Of a stretch of DNA of 30,875 bases, positions 19,554 through 30,277 are shown piece after piece. Position 1 is the first letter of the stretch, and every line of letters starts with the position of its first letter. This DNA comes from Isoetes engelmannii. Lineage: Eukaryota > Streptophyta > Lycopodiopsida > Isoetales > Isoetaceae. The position numbers and the translations under genes are program-made. The notes below the pieces were generated by a model. The model did not search any database and was not told where the DNA came from. It saw only the letters and a list, made by a program, of their open reading frames with translations. Location: NCBI GenBank assembly GCA_011763485.2, contig JAANSK020297045.1, positions 1 through 30,875 on the forward strand, in the 5' to 3' direction.

Positions 19554-19965
19554 GTTGAAGGTATTTCTATAGTTATTACAAAGAGATTAAGGCAATATGA
19601 ACATGCTACAGATGAGATCATCGTTTGCCGACTCTTAGTCGACCGGATCATGTCTAATAAAGCTAAGGAGAAATGATATGATTGATATATGTTTGCATGT
19701 GATCTGTAGAGATTGCAATCGGAAGCCTAATCGTTGATTAGGGCTTGAGCTCCCGAAGTTCCTTGGAAGCACTTTCATTGCTACAGTGTATTGCGCAGTT
19801 TCATTGCTACAGTGCCACATTAAAGATATAATTTAAGGTTTCGATGGTTTAAATGGTTTTTCGACTAGCACTTGAGTTGTATCTATTGAATATATTGATT
19901 GAATTTCATAGCATCACCATTGAATTGAATTGCATTGTTCCTTTCTTGTCTGACATTTATTAACA
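19554..19965 (+). repeat. Probable 5' LTR (3' part) of the copia element
   Basis: The stretch ends in TTAACA directly before the primer-binding site, fitting an LTR 3' end in CA. It contains a short internal repeat, 'TTTCATTGCTACAGTG' at about 19775 and 19800. The left border is not known because no matching 3' LTR was found in the window. The LINE insertion just upstream may lie inside or outside the LTR. Confidence 0.4.
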
Positions 19966-19966
19966 T

Positions 19967-19978
19967 TGGTATCAGAGC
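19967..19978 (+). other. Copia primer-binding site (initiator Met-tRNA)
   Basis: TGGTATCAGAGC is the standard sequence complementary to the 3' end of plant initiator methionine tRNA. It lies one base after the presumed LTR end (ACA|T). Confidence 0.85.
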
Positions 19979-19999
19979 ATGACAATGTCTAGCCATTTT

Positions 20000-21468
20000 G
20001 GTGCAAGTCTTTTGAGCAGTGTGGAAGTCTTCAAAGGAGGAGCTGGTTTCCAAGTGTGAAAGATTCTATCAAACACATCTTGGAGGTTGAGGAATTGTGG
20101 GATCTAGTAGATCCAGAAAGTGTAGAAACTCATGATGAGTTGAATGCCCTTAGCAATTCAACAAGTTCTTTGAATCTTGCTACTAATAATGCTAATGCTG
20201 TTATAGGTGAAGCAAGTGTTGCAAAAACATTGGTGAGTGTTGGAGCAGACAGTTCTGAATATGCAAGAGTTAAAGAGGCTCAAGGCATTATAACCTGCAA
20301 GGTGAGTCCTACAATCAGGATTAAGCTTAGAGATAAAACACTAGGCAAATGTTGAGTTTTCTTCTTAACCACTATGAGCAAAAAACATCCTCTCAAATTG
20401 ATTTACTAGAAAAGGAGTTTGAGAGGAATAAAGCTGTAGGAGGATGGATGTCACAATTTTTTTTAACAACTTTGATAATGTCATAGCAGGCTTGTTTGGA
20501 ACACGAGTGAACATGTCTGAGAGGAGTCAAGTACTGCAGATTTCTAGGGCAATTGTAGAAAATGATTAGTTAACCTTATTTCTAAGAAATATGAGTAACA
20601 CACGAGAAGATGCAGAATGTGCCCAAAACTGAATATGGACAAAAGAAAATAACTAAAGAAGAGGATGAATCCACATAGGTTTTGTATGTTGGAAAGAAAA
20701 GCAAGGGGAATTGCTTTTACCGTCATGAGGCAGGGCACTTTAAAAGTGACTGCCCAAAACTTAATAACAATGATTATGCATGTTTTAATTGTGGTGGCAA
20801 GCGCCACGTAGCAACCAAGTGTTCATCCCGAAGAGACTATGAAAGAGGTAAAGGGAAGAACATTAGAGGATGAAATACTCAAGCAAATAGAGGTCGAGGA
20901 GGAAGATGGTCTGCTGTCATAAATCTCGCTCAAGAAAATGACAATACAGAAAAAGAAGAAGAAGACGGAAATGAGGTTAAATGCGTTTTTGTTGTTCTAA
21001 ATAGAGATGATGAAGCTAATACCACATATGACACTCTTGTAGTTGATAGTGGAGCTGAGAGATCAGTAGTATAATCTACTGATCTGCTCAAAAATCTTAA
21101 GCAAGTTATTTTCAAGGAAAATCCAAGTAAGAAATGGAGAGTTGCAGTCAATTGAAGGAACTGGCCTATTGCAGCTAATTGATCTTCGGGGGAATATAGC
21201 GTGCCAAATGTTTTGTGTGTTCCTAGAAGAATCTGATTTCTGTTAGTCAATTAGTAAACTTGGGTTACAGGGTTAACTTTGATTCAAAGGCATGTAAAAT
21301 TTATCCTGGTAATGGATTGAAGTTTCTAGCCCAAAGACTTGGCAATTTGTATCAAGTGAATGGTATCACATGACCAAGTATAAATTTTGTGATCATGCAA
21401 TATGGCAACTATGGCATAACAAACTCGACCATACAAACTACAAAAATATAAAGCTTATGGCCAAGGGG
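20000..21468 (+). pseudogene. Decayed copia gag-protease region
   Basis: The frames run in the order gag, zinc knuckle, protease and GAG-pre-integrase. The gag start has 'FKGGAGFQV', where the usual Trp codon is a TGA stop near 20056, then 'ILEVEELWDLV'. Two zinc knuckles lie at about 20710-20825: the first has lost its second Cys (CFYRHEAGHFKSDC) and the second is intact (CFNCGGKRHVATKC). The protease region follows at about 21030-21070 with 'LVVDSGAERSVV', the DSGA catalytic motif, ended by a stop. The 'NLYQVNG' and 'LWHNKLDHTNY' blocks of the pre-integrase region come before the LINE cuts in at about 21469. Several stops and shifts make it inactive. Confidence 0.8.
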
Positions 21469-24400
21469 TTTGCAGGTTGCGTGGTTGTTATTAGAGGATT
21501 TTAATATGGTGGAAAGAGTGACAGATTGCTCTGGCCCAGGTACGCAGGTGGTGCAGGGTTTTGAGAAGGACCAGTGGTCGTGTTTGTTGCAGGATGTGGC
21601 TATGGTGGAGGTTTCAGGTGATTTGTCTTTCAACTGTTGTAATAGACAGATTGGGGCAGTGCACGATTGGTGTTATGCTTCTCCTGTTGCTCTGGATGGT
21701 GTGCCTTCCTTGCGCAGACATAATATTTTGTCCTCCTCCATCTCTGATCATTACCCTCAATTGTTGTCCGGGCGAGGTGGTGTTATTCCCCGGCCCTCTA
21801 GGACGGTGTTCCGTTTGAACACCCGGCTTTTGGGAGATGAGGCCTTCTCGGCTCGGTGCCAGGATGTGTGGCTAGATACTTTCTCATCTATGAGTGGCAT
21901 GGCAGGCATGGTGGCAGCTCTTGCTAGGGTGAAGCGCTTTGCCAAGGATTTTGGGAGGCAGCGGGTGCAGCAAGAGTGGCAGGAATTGCACGGTCTTTAT
22001 CAGGAGTTGGAGCGGATTCGGGCGCACCCTTCTGATGATGTTAGGGAGAATGCAGGGATGTAGCATATTATTGCCCTAGAGCAGGTTAAGGTTCGGGAGG
22101 CGCGTGTGAAAGCGGGCCTTACCTGGTTGAAGGAAGGGGATGCGAGTTCATCAGTTTTCTTTAGGGCGGCCAGGCAACGGCGATATGCGGCATCTATGGC
22201 ATCCCTTATTCTGCCAGATGGCCGACTTTGGAGGATCCTGCTGATTTGCAGCGGTATGTGCATGCTCATTCTCAGGATTTTTTGCACAGCATGCACTTCC
22301 CTACGAGCAGGAGATGCAGGAGCTTGTGTTTGGCGGCTGTTAGGCCATCTATCCTGCCTCACCAATGGGATTACTTGGAGCAGGAGCTTTCGAGAGAAGA
22401 TCTAGCGGCTGCTTGTATGTGCATGGCCAAGGACAAGTGCCCTGGGTTGGACGACATCCCTGTGGAGTTCTTACAGACTTATTAGGAGTGGGCTGGAGAG
22501 TCTGTGTATTAGGTATATCTTGAGTTGTTGTGTTCCTCCCATATGGATAAGATTCTGCATACTGCATGCATTTCTCTGATACCTAAAGTTAAGCAGCCTT
22601 CTACCATTAATGATTGGAGGCCTATTTCCTTATTGTCTTATGTGTATAAGATTATTGTAAAAGCTCTGGCAGAGAAGTTGAAGCCGGTGTTGACTTCTTC
22701 AATTAGTAAGGTTCAGTCTGGGTTCGTTCCTGGAAGAAACATTTTGAATAACGTTGCAGCAGCCTACGAGGGTCTTTATTGGGCAAGGAGAACAGGTCAA
22801 GGCATTGCTTATCTGAAGGTTAGTTTTTGTCTGCTATGATGTTGGCGTTGGGGTGTGGTCCGCACTTCACAGATACAGTCATGAAGTTGCATAGGTTCGC
22901 ACGGGCTACAGTGGTGTGTCAGGGTGAGCCCTCTGCCTTCTTCTCCTTGGGTAGAGGCGTGCGTCAGGGGTGCCCTCTAGCTCCGTTTTTGTTCACTATT
23001 GTGGCGGAGGCTTTGTCCTAGTTGCTTTTGGCTGCAGTAGAGGAGGGGGTGGTGGGTGGGCTCCAGATGCAAGACGGTAGTCAGCAGATTATTAATCAGT
23101 TTGCTGATGACACTTTTCTCTTCTTAGTGGCAGAGGAGAGAAATTTGCGGAGTGTGTCTGCTGAATACTTTCTCTTTGGCCTCGTGTATTCTTTTGAATT
23201 GAGAAACATGCTCGGCTTTATGGGTTCTGTTGACTCCGCCTCCACCTTGTTTTCTTTCCCTTGGAAGGTGCTTCTAGGTAATGTGTGCACAAAGTTGTTG
23301 AGTATTCCCTTTGGAGGTGATGTTTCTATAGGGAGGGTGTGGGACGAGATCCTGCAGGGGCTGCAGAAACACCTTAATTGGTGGAAGGGCAGTAAGTTAT
23401 CCATGGCAGGTAGGATCACTGTTGCCAAGTCAGTGCTTTGTAGCATGCATGTGTACACAGCATCCGCAATGCTAGCTCCCGAGGGTAAGATGCAAGCTTT
23501 GGACATGATTGTTCGGAATTTTGTGTGGGCGGGGATGATGAAGGAGCGGTCGTGAAGGTGTGGCTTGGTGGAAGTGCCTCCGCCCCCGGGAGGATGGGGA
23601 GTTGGCCATTCTAGATCTGGCTTTGCATAGTAAGGTGTTGGTCTCCAAGTTTGTCTGGAGCATTCTGCAGGAGGGGGCGTCATCCATGGAATAATTTAAG
23701 AGCTAAATTTAGAATTTGGCGATTTTATAGCACATTTTCAAAAAATGTTGGCTAAAGTAAATGGAGGAAAAATTATAATTTTAGCTTAACTTTTTTTGGG
23801 CCTGTGTCGACCTTTGAACTCTTTAGCAAAATACTAGAAAGTAAGAGAGTGAAAATTTATAAGGTTTAGCTAAATATAAAAACATTTGGAATGAGTTTTG
23901 GGCTAGTTTAACTAAAGTAATTCTAGGTCATAAGAAAAATATGCTTAATAATTTATTTCCCAGCATCCATGGAATAATTTGAGGTCTATCCTTAGCTAGC
24001 TGGCATTTTTTTAGAATGTTTCTACAAAGAAACCGATTAAAATAAATGGAAACAACTGTGCAAAAGCATAATAATTTTAGTTCATCGTTGTCCATGCCCA
24101 CACCACAGAAATGTTTGGGATGAATTTCGGTTAGTTTAGCTAAATGCTAGAAAGTATGAGTGAAAAAATTTGTCGAGTTTAGCTAAGCCACAGAAAGTTT
24201 TAGGATTAGTGTCGGGCAAATTTAGTTATAGTCATTTTAGCTAATAAGAAACATGCGATTAGTAATTTATTCCCTGGCGTCATCTCCTGGTGCGGCGTTG
24301 CTTCTGCAGTCTCTTCGCCATTGTGTAGCATTTGGGAAGCCGTCTGTGCCTATAGAGTTGCCCTGGGCACTGTTGTATGGCCTCAGGCCTTCCCCACATG

Positions 24401-25518
24401 CATACGGGGGTGCTGCGGGCTTCGGATCACGTGCGTGTGCTTTTTTAGCTGGATTATGCCGTTGTTTATCACCACTCCTCTCTTTTCTTGTGGGTTCCCC
24501 TGCCCCTGCTCACTTGCCCTTGGCTGCCTCTGTGCATACTCGGACGCAGGCCCGTTGGAGGCGGGTTGTTGTGCGCACCTTGGAGGAGTGGTATTGGGAG
24601 GGCTAATTAGCTTCTTGGGAGTTTTTCCGAGCCCGCTTTCGGCTGCGGGGCAGTGATCGGGCTATTTGGGAGCAGGTGGCGAGGTGTATTCCGCTGCACA
24701 TACCCATAGTCCTTCAGGATGACGTGGTGGTGCAGGTTTGGAAGGTTTATCCTGATGTGGTGGCCTCATGTTTTGTGCGGTCTTGCTACCGGGTGCTGGT
24801 TATTCATGGCACTCTGCCCCCTTCAAGCAAGTGGTCTTTGCAGCTTTCGGGTTCTCGTTGGCGCTCGGATTGGATGTGGACTTGGAGTCCACTTCCCCCA
24901 CCAAAGGTTAGGGTGTTGTTGTGGCAGGTGGTGCACCGCTGTATCAGGGTGAACACCCTTGTGAGTACAGGCCGGGTGTGAGCCCTCTTTGCCCATGTTG
25001 CGGCCTTCATCGCGAGACTGTGGAGCATTGTATGGTTTTATGCTCTCACCTGCAGGCTGCCTGGGATTGGGTCAGGGCTTTGTTCCAGGTCAGATTGACT
25101 AGCCAGCAGTTGTTGCTTCATGTGTACCCTGCTGCGTGGCCGCTCCTACAGAAGCAAGCCTTGCATCTGTGTGTAGCTTGGCTGGTGTGGTTGGTTTGGA
25201 AGCGGCGGAGGTTGTGGATCTTTCAGGGGATTCAGCAGCCTGCGGCCTCTCTTGTTCCTCGACTTAGGCACAAGCTCTTCCAGAGCTTTCTTGTGTTCCC
25301 GAGATCAGCGGAGCGGAAGTTCGCCATTTGGCGGGACTTCTTGGGCATTGTAGATGTTGATGGCCGATTTGTGCAGCAGTAGAGTTGCAGTTTTTTTGTG
25401 AGTTTGTTATGGAGTGTTGAGGTATCGCTGTCTCGTTGGGCAGTTCTTCCTCCTCCTCACTCGATTTGTAACATTACCATTCTTTTAATATATTGGTGAC
25501 ACAGTTCTTCAAAAAAAA
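21469..25518 (+). mobile_element. L1-type LINE inserted into the copia element (5'-truncated, broken)
   Basis: The LINE begins inside the endonuclease domain ('WLLLEDFNMVERV', 21479), so it is 5'-truncated. Then come a linker (to 22485) and RT motifs ('ACISLIPKVKQPSTINDWRPISLLSYVYKII' and 'VQSGFVPGRNIL', 22560-22745). After a deletion that removes the first catalytic Asp block, 'GRGVRQGCPLAPFLF' (22950) and 'FADDT' (23100-23114) follow. The 'WDEILQGLQKHLNWWKGSKLSMAGRIT' block (23342) is next, and the zf-RVT domain lies at 24880-25080 ('CGLHRETVEHC'). The 3' UTR ends GTTCTTC plus eight A's at 25518. Stops and shifts in every part make it inactive. It is a close relative of the insertion at 17972-19535. 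A possible short target-site duplication AAGGGG (21463 and about 25517) is too simple to trust. Confidence 0.88.
23684..24275. mobile_element. MITE-like AT-rich insertion inside the LINE (dimeric)
   Basis: LINE coding sequence is interrupted at GGCGTCATC (23676-23684) and resumes with the same nine bases at 24276-24284, so an 8-9 bp target-site duplication flanks about 590 bases of non-LINE DNA. The relative at 17972-19535 has no such insert at the matching place. The insert has two halves that both start CATCCATGGAATAATTT (23681 and 23963) and end near AATAATTTATTTCCC or AGTAATTTATTCCCT, weakly inverted relative to the starts. TTTAGCTAA-type words recur throughout. The size, AT-richness and 8-bp-class duplication suggest a hAT-like MITE in tandem-dimer form. 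Confidence 0.7.
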
Positions 25519-25975
25519 GGGGGGGATGGATAAAATGCAATGATCTGAGCAAAGACAATATAATCTGTGAGGGATGTATGTTGGGGAAAATCAACAGATT
25601 ACCTTTTTAAAAGGCCAAACATAGATGCAACCCTAAAGGCGGGTTTTGCTCTCAAAGGTCTACTTGCAATTAATTTGGTGGATTGGGAAGCTTGTGGGAT
25701 GCTGAATACATGACCGGAGAGCCAATTACGTGGCTGGAATAATTAATCTTCAAGCTATAGGAGGGATGTATGTTGGGAAAAATCAACAAATTACCTTTTT
25801 AAAAGGCCAAACATAGATGCAGCCCTAAAAGCCGGTTTTGCTCTCAAATGTCTACTTGCAATTAATTTAGTGGATTGGGCAGCTTGTGGGATGCTGAATA
25901 CATGACCGAAGAGCCAATTTCATGGCTCCGGAGAGCCAATTTCATGGCTGGAACAATTAATCTTCAAGCTAGAGC
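25519..25975 (+). repeat. Copia pre-integrase remnant and a 192-bp tandem duplication
   Basis: After the LINE tail the copia pre-integrase frame resumes with 'CNDLSKDNIICEGCMLGKINRLPF' (the C-x2-C-x2-GK block) before a frameshift. Unit 25569-25760 (GAGGGATGTATGTTGGGGAAA...) is then repeated at about 25761-25973. The second unit also holds a short internal doubling of 'GAGAGCCAATTTCATGGCT'. The sequence downstream of the GK block is not recognisably copia integrase, so the element is probably rearranged or deleted here. Confidence 0.65.
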
Positions 25976-26541
25976 TTATTGCCAATTGTTAATATTTGTT
26001 ACATGGAGCATCACTTTGGAGCTTGCGAAAATAGAATTGGCAAGGAGAAGACATAGAGGATTGAGAATTGCAGCCCTTAGAGGAAGAAACATGAGGGGTA
26101 TTTTCACAATTCCAGAAAAGATAGGGGCATTTAAGCTAAAATACAGGTGCATTTTTTAAATTTTCCCAACAAACAACTACCACATAGTTAAATGACATAT
26201 GATATAATAAAAATTGACGAAGCAAAAGAAAATCATATAAACAGGTTGAAAATTTACACTAAATCCGTAGAGGAGGTGAACATCCCTCACATTGTGACAC
26301 ATATGCCTTCGTACAAAACAGTTCCAAAGTATCAAAACTTTTATCCTGCTTTCCACAAATCATATAAAAAAAATCTTTTGGGAACTTTTTTTTTGGCATA
26401 CAGTCCAGATGGTCCAAGAAGTGGGGCTGTTAAAGACGTTGGTGATGGAAGTGTGATGTACATACCAAAATGACTGATGCATTAGGTAGCATTGTACAAA
26501 GAAAAGGGTACAGTATGAACATATGTACAGCTGTGAAAGTC
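25976..26541. other. Intergenic and probable 3' UTR of the HMCES gene
   Basis: No gene was recognised. The plus-strand open frames at 25875-26159 and 26192-26473 have no known domain. The right part should be the 3' UTR of the HMCES gene, which ends at 26542 on the minus strand. Confidence 0.5.
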
Positions 26542-29500
26542 TCACAGCTTCTGCTTTTGATAGAAAGACAGTAATGTCTTCTGTTCTTTTGCCAATGCTT
26601 TTTCTGCATCAGCAGTCTTTCTCCTCTTTGGTTTGGTTCCATCATGTTCATTTTGAGATCTTATTTTCTCGTGTTGCGCATCACTATTAGATTCAACAGA
26701 CCCCATGTCCTGCTTTTCAACTTTGGGATCCACCAGTTCCAAAGATGATAATTCTTGCACGCTTGGGACTGCTTTCTCTTCCGTGCTTTCGGGTTCAGTC
26801 TTTTGCTCATGTTTGGTCTTTTTGTCATGTTTAAATTCAAGCGACTCCCCAACATCATGTTCAATCTCTTGCTTCATTTCGATTGACACATTTTCCTTCT
26901 GGCCCCCATCTATGGTTTTATAGGCATTGCCTCCATTATGTGAACCAGAAACATCCATGACAGGCTTTTGACTTGGTGTTATGAGTCGCTTCTTACCATG
27001 CTCCCCTCTTCTGCTCTCCAGAAGCTCTGATATGGTACCCCTTGTTGTCTGAGGCTTAATCTATCACACAACCAAAGACATTATCAAATTTAAAGCTTCC
27101 AATGATAGTGATTAGTTTGCATTGCACCTCTTTAACACATTCTGGCCCATCAAAAGATGGCTTCCCCATAGCAGGAGTTACAGGATACCATATCTGAAAA
27201 CACACTGCTAAATAAGACGTTGCCACCCACTATTTTGGCAATCGATGAAATTATTCATTAACATACCAGATCTCGACCTCCATAAGGCTGAGTCAACTTT
27301 TGAAATGTTTCTTCTGATAAATCTTCATTACTGATCCACATCTTCATAGCTTCTTGTGTCCCCAATATCACCGGCATTCTATCTAAAAGAAACTGTTATT
27401 AAGATTTACGCAATAGATTTATGCATGTACAACTTAATCCTTAGATTGCATTCTTAATGAGGTAAGTTCGTATTTGTTAAGATGAAAAGCAATTATCACC
27501 ATCCACTAAAAGCACATTATTATGCAATGGCTAAGACCGCAAAGAAAAGAACTTCTTACCATGAAGCCATTCCAATTGCTTAGAGCAGTCTGTTGTCAAT
27601 ATTGTAAATGTGTACAGAATTTCCCCTATGACAAGAACAGAAAAATACCGTCAAATATGAACAGGGAAAATATTATAGCTTTTAATACGTGCATATCAGT
27701 GATCTGCAGAGATGATTCTGATAGACATTAATGATACTTCCTGGACCATTAATCCACTGCATGGCATAACCAACTTAAAAACCAGATATCCTTCATATAC
27801 TGACCTTCATATATGCTCACTCAAATCAAGCGATTGTTTGCTGGCAAAAATAGGCTTTGAAAAAGATAATGCAATATTCTCATCATATATCAGGTATAGC
27901 TTCTGAAATAGCAATTTCATTTCCAACACAACGAGAGCAATGCAAAGAATGGCACACATAAAGTACTACTAGCTGTTAACTCTCCTGGGTCAGTAAATGC
28001 TAACTACCAGGACCCCTAATCCCAGAATTCAGGCTTATGTGGAACCCATCTGTATGAACATCTGTATCTTCGTACGTTGTTTTATTGTTGAGCCAAAACT
28101 TTTAAAGGGAGTTAACCTACAAGTTTCTCTGTAACCGGGCTGGAATGCATGGTATAAATATAGGTTTAATGTGATAAACACTCAGTCTATCTGGAAAGCA
28201 GTGCTGCCGTTAGACATGAACCCCCAAGCCAATGAAAAAAAAAAGACATGAACAACATTATGGCTAGTTAGCACCGTGGTTCGGTCCATAAATGCGATGA
28301 GCAGGGGTTCAACTGGTAACTGAAATGATTTCGTCTGTACCAATCTGATGAATTTGACATGCAGAAGTTCCTTCATTAAGAGGGGAGTACCATGCGCAAT
28401 TCCTTCCCATGATTGTTCAAGCCAATGTCCAATCTTTACTCATTGGAAGTTATTGTTTAACAAACCACTCTGTTAATTATATTCTCCAATGAACACAAAA
28501 CAGTATGAAATTGAAACTCCACCCCTCTTCAATACTAACCTTCACTATCCTTCCAGCAATCATATAAACCTGCAAAAACCATTGGGCGCCCATCGTCAAA
28601 GTGAAGGTAATACGGTTGCTTCTTTCCGCCCTTCTCTTTCTTCCATTCGTAGAATCTATAACCGACACATACCAATCAGACTGCCTATAGCACAATTGCT
28701 GAAAATAAAACTTCAAACATCTTCCATATAGTTAGTACTCACAATCAGAGAAGTGATTTCATTATCAAGATAGCACTTTGTGGCTCAATCAAAAACTAAA
28801 ATTCACACACATACCCCTCAGCAGCTACAAGGCAGCGTCGCTTATGGTACAACCGGCTAAATGAGGACTTTTGACGAACTGATTCTGACCTCGCATTAAA
28901 CTGTGCTATCATCAAAAATAGCTGCTGTTAATCCTGCTACAAATCCAATGCGAATTGAACAAAGATAAAACAGGAAATACAGCAATGTCAAATTTCCTTA
29001 ACAATGTTTTTCTTAACAGTTATGCGCTTTCCTATGCTTGAGCTAAATGTTTCTTGATTAAGCTAGCCGTTGTTCCCTTTTCAGGTGTGATACACTTCAA
29101 TAATATCGTTACTTAGATAACTCAACACACTTCACAGCACAACACAGCACTTTCCACACATAGATGTCCAGACATTGTGAAGCAGCATAATGATTTCGTT
29201 GAACAGATTAAACACGAGAATTACCATGCGATAATGATCTGGTTTTTCATCCTTCTTTGTAAAGCTAGGCACAAGGCCCCACTTCATAACTTGAACTACA
29301 AGCTGTCCCGCATCATCGCAACGAGCCACAGGCATAAAAGATCCAGGTGGGACGTTATATGACGGGTGATACCTAAAACAAGACAGGCAAATGGATTAAA
29401 ACGGTTTTTTGTAGACTCTTATCTCATATGGTAGTCTTTGCAGAGGATTTACAACAATAGGAGAAATGGAAGAAAAAATTTACTCTATTTTTGCTAGTAG

Positions 29501-29596
29501 GTACCTGTTTTCGTCTTGGGTTCTGACGTTAGGTGGGAAACCACAGGCAGCTGCAACAGCGCCCGCGCCAAGGGTGCATCTTGCTCTCCCGCACAT
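26542..29596 (-). CDS. HMCES: HMCES-like SRAP-domain abasic-site DNA-protein crosslink protein, eight exons
   Basis: Eight exons join in frame: 29596-29505, 29372-29225, 28900-28815, 28655-28540, 27625-27560, 27382-27267, 27193-27128 and 27060-26542. All introns are GT-AG; the product is 402 aa. The SRAP domain (1-225) begins MCGRARCTL, with Cys2 as the catalytic nucleophile after Met removal. It continues with 'MKWGLVPSF', 'FNARSES' (N82), 'GFYEWKKEKGGKKQPYY' (E112), 'TILTT' and 'HDRMPVIL' (H169). These are the conserved active-site positions of the family, which crosslinks to abasic sites in single-stranded DNA and protects replication. The tail (about 260-402) is acidic and disordered, with a basic KPKRRK (373-378, possible nuclear signal). 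It ends with QKTLLSFY (390-397), which fits the PCNA-binding PIP-box Q-x2-[ILM]-x2-[FY]-[FY]. Human HMCES is known to have a PIP-box too. The 28539-27626 intron (914 bases) is the largest. Confidence 0.95.
28261..28320 (+). repeat. Possible tRNA-like segment inside an HMCES intron
   Basis: TGGCTAGTTAGCAC (28261) and GGGGTTCAACTGG (28304) have box-A-like and box-B-like character at a tRNA-like spacing of about 45 bases. Stems do not pair convincingly. It could be a SINE remnant or chance. Confidence 0.22.
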
Positions 29597-29681
29597 TTTG
29601 CTCTTTGCTTCATTTCTGGAGTACACTAAATAGTTTTTGATCTATGGACGAGTGCAATCACGGCCGTTCGATTTGTCCCAA

Positions 29682-29689
29682 ATTTATAA
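29682..29689 (-). promoter_or_regulatory. Putative TATA box of the HMCES gene
   Basis: TTATAAAT on the minus strand, about 86 bases before the start codon. It rests on position and motif only. A GC-richer leader with CGGCCGT follows. Confidence 0.35.
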
Positions 29690-29888
29690 TTTATTTGCAC
29701 GTTTGCACAAACAAACAAGAGTTTCACACTATGCAATTTTAAGCTTGGTGGCCCTTGCTATGGACCGGGGACAAGTGGGCACCCTTCGTGACGACAGCGA
29801 TATTTTTTGACGAGTTCTCGCAGTCCCTGCTCCCCTTTTCTCATAGTGAATCCCTACTCACTCTACCTACTCGCTCTCTAAACATTTC

Positions 29889-30020
29889 CAAAAAAATCCC
29901 TACCGTTGATCTGAATGACAACAACCATTGTCAAAAAAAATCCCTACCGTTGATCTGAATGACAACAACCATTGTCAAAAAAATCCCTACCGTTGATCTG
30001 AATGACAACAACCATTGTTC
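29889..30020 (+). repeat. Three-copy 43/44-bp tandem repeat upstream of HMCES
   Basis: The unit 'AATCCCTACCGTTGATCTGA' plus 'ATGACAACAACCATTGTC' and an A run occurs three times, with CCCTACCG at 29898, 29942 and 29985 (periods 44 and 43). Copies differ mainly in A-run length. A more diverged fourth partial start (AAAATCCAAATCGTTCATAC) follows at about 30023. Each copy carries CCGTTGATC, the same word as the arms of the foldback at 5473-5517. Confidence 0.9.
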
Positions 30021-30277
30021 AAGAAAATCCAAATCGTTCATACCCAAAGTACACAAAATTGCACATAAGAGAAACATCTTCACAGCATAAACACCATCAA
30101 AGTACAACACTGGAAGTTACAACTCCATGAACGGACAAACACATAAGCTCCATGGGCGCACAACAGTCGGAATTGCAACTCCGTCAACGCACTTTCAAAA
30201 AACTGGCCACTCTGACACAAGAACAGCACTGTAACACACCAAGGTCACGTATGTACAGAAAGGAAAAGAACACATGC
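30021..30277. other. Spacer or 3' UTR of the partial right-edge gene
   Basis: No coding frame was recognised. It lies between the HMCES upstream repeats and the stop codon of the minus-strand right-edge frame at 30278, so part may be that gene's 3' UTR. Confidence 0.35.

Noticed and set aside
18034-19572. Many plus-strand frames from 18.0 to 19.6 kb
   Set aside because: They are antisense to the LINE coding sequence, which has recognisable zf-RVT and RT-tail blocks on the minus strand.
21463-21468. AAGGGG as the target-site duplication of the large LINE (matched near 25517)
   Set aside because: It fits the copia reading frame, but six bases at an A-tail/G-run junction are too simple to prove; mentioned only as possible.
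23096-23687. 195-codon minus-strand frame inside the plus-strand LINE
   Set aside because: It is antisense to the FADDT and WDEILQGLQ blocks, so it is a shadow.
25569-25590. TGTTGGGGAAAA as the start of a copia 3' LTR
   Set aside because: The same bases read in frame as the pre-integrase C-x2-C-x2-GK block, and no match to the presumed 5' LTR was found.
26192-26473. 93-codon plus-strand frame next to the HMCES stop
   Set aside because: It overlaps the expected 3' UTR of HMCES, has no domain and no splice or promoter support.
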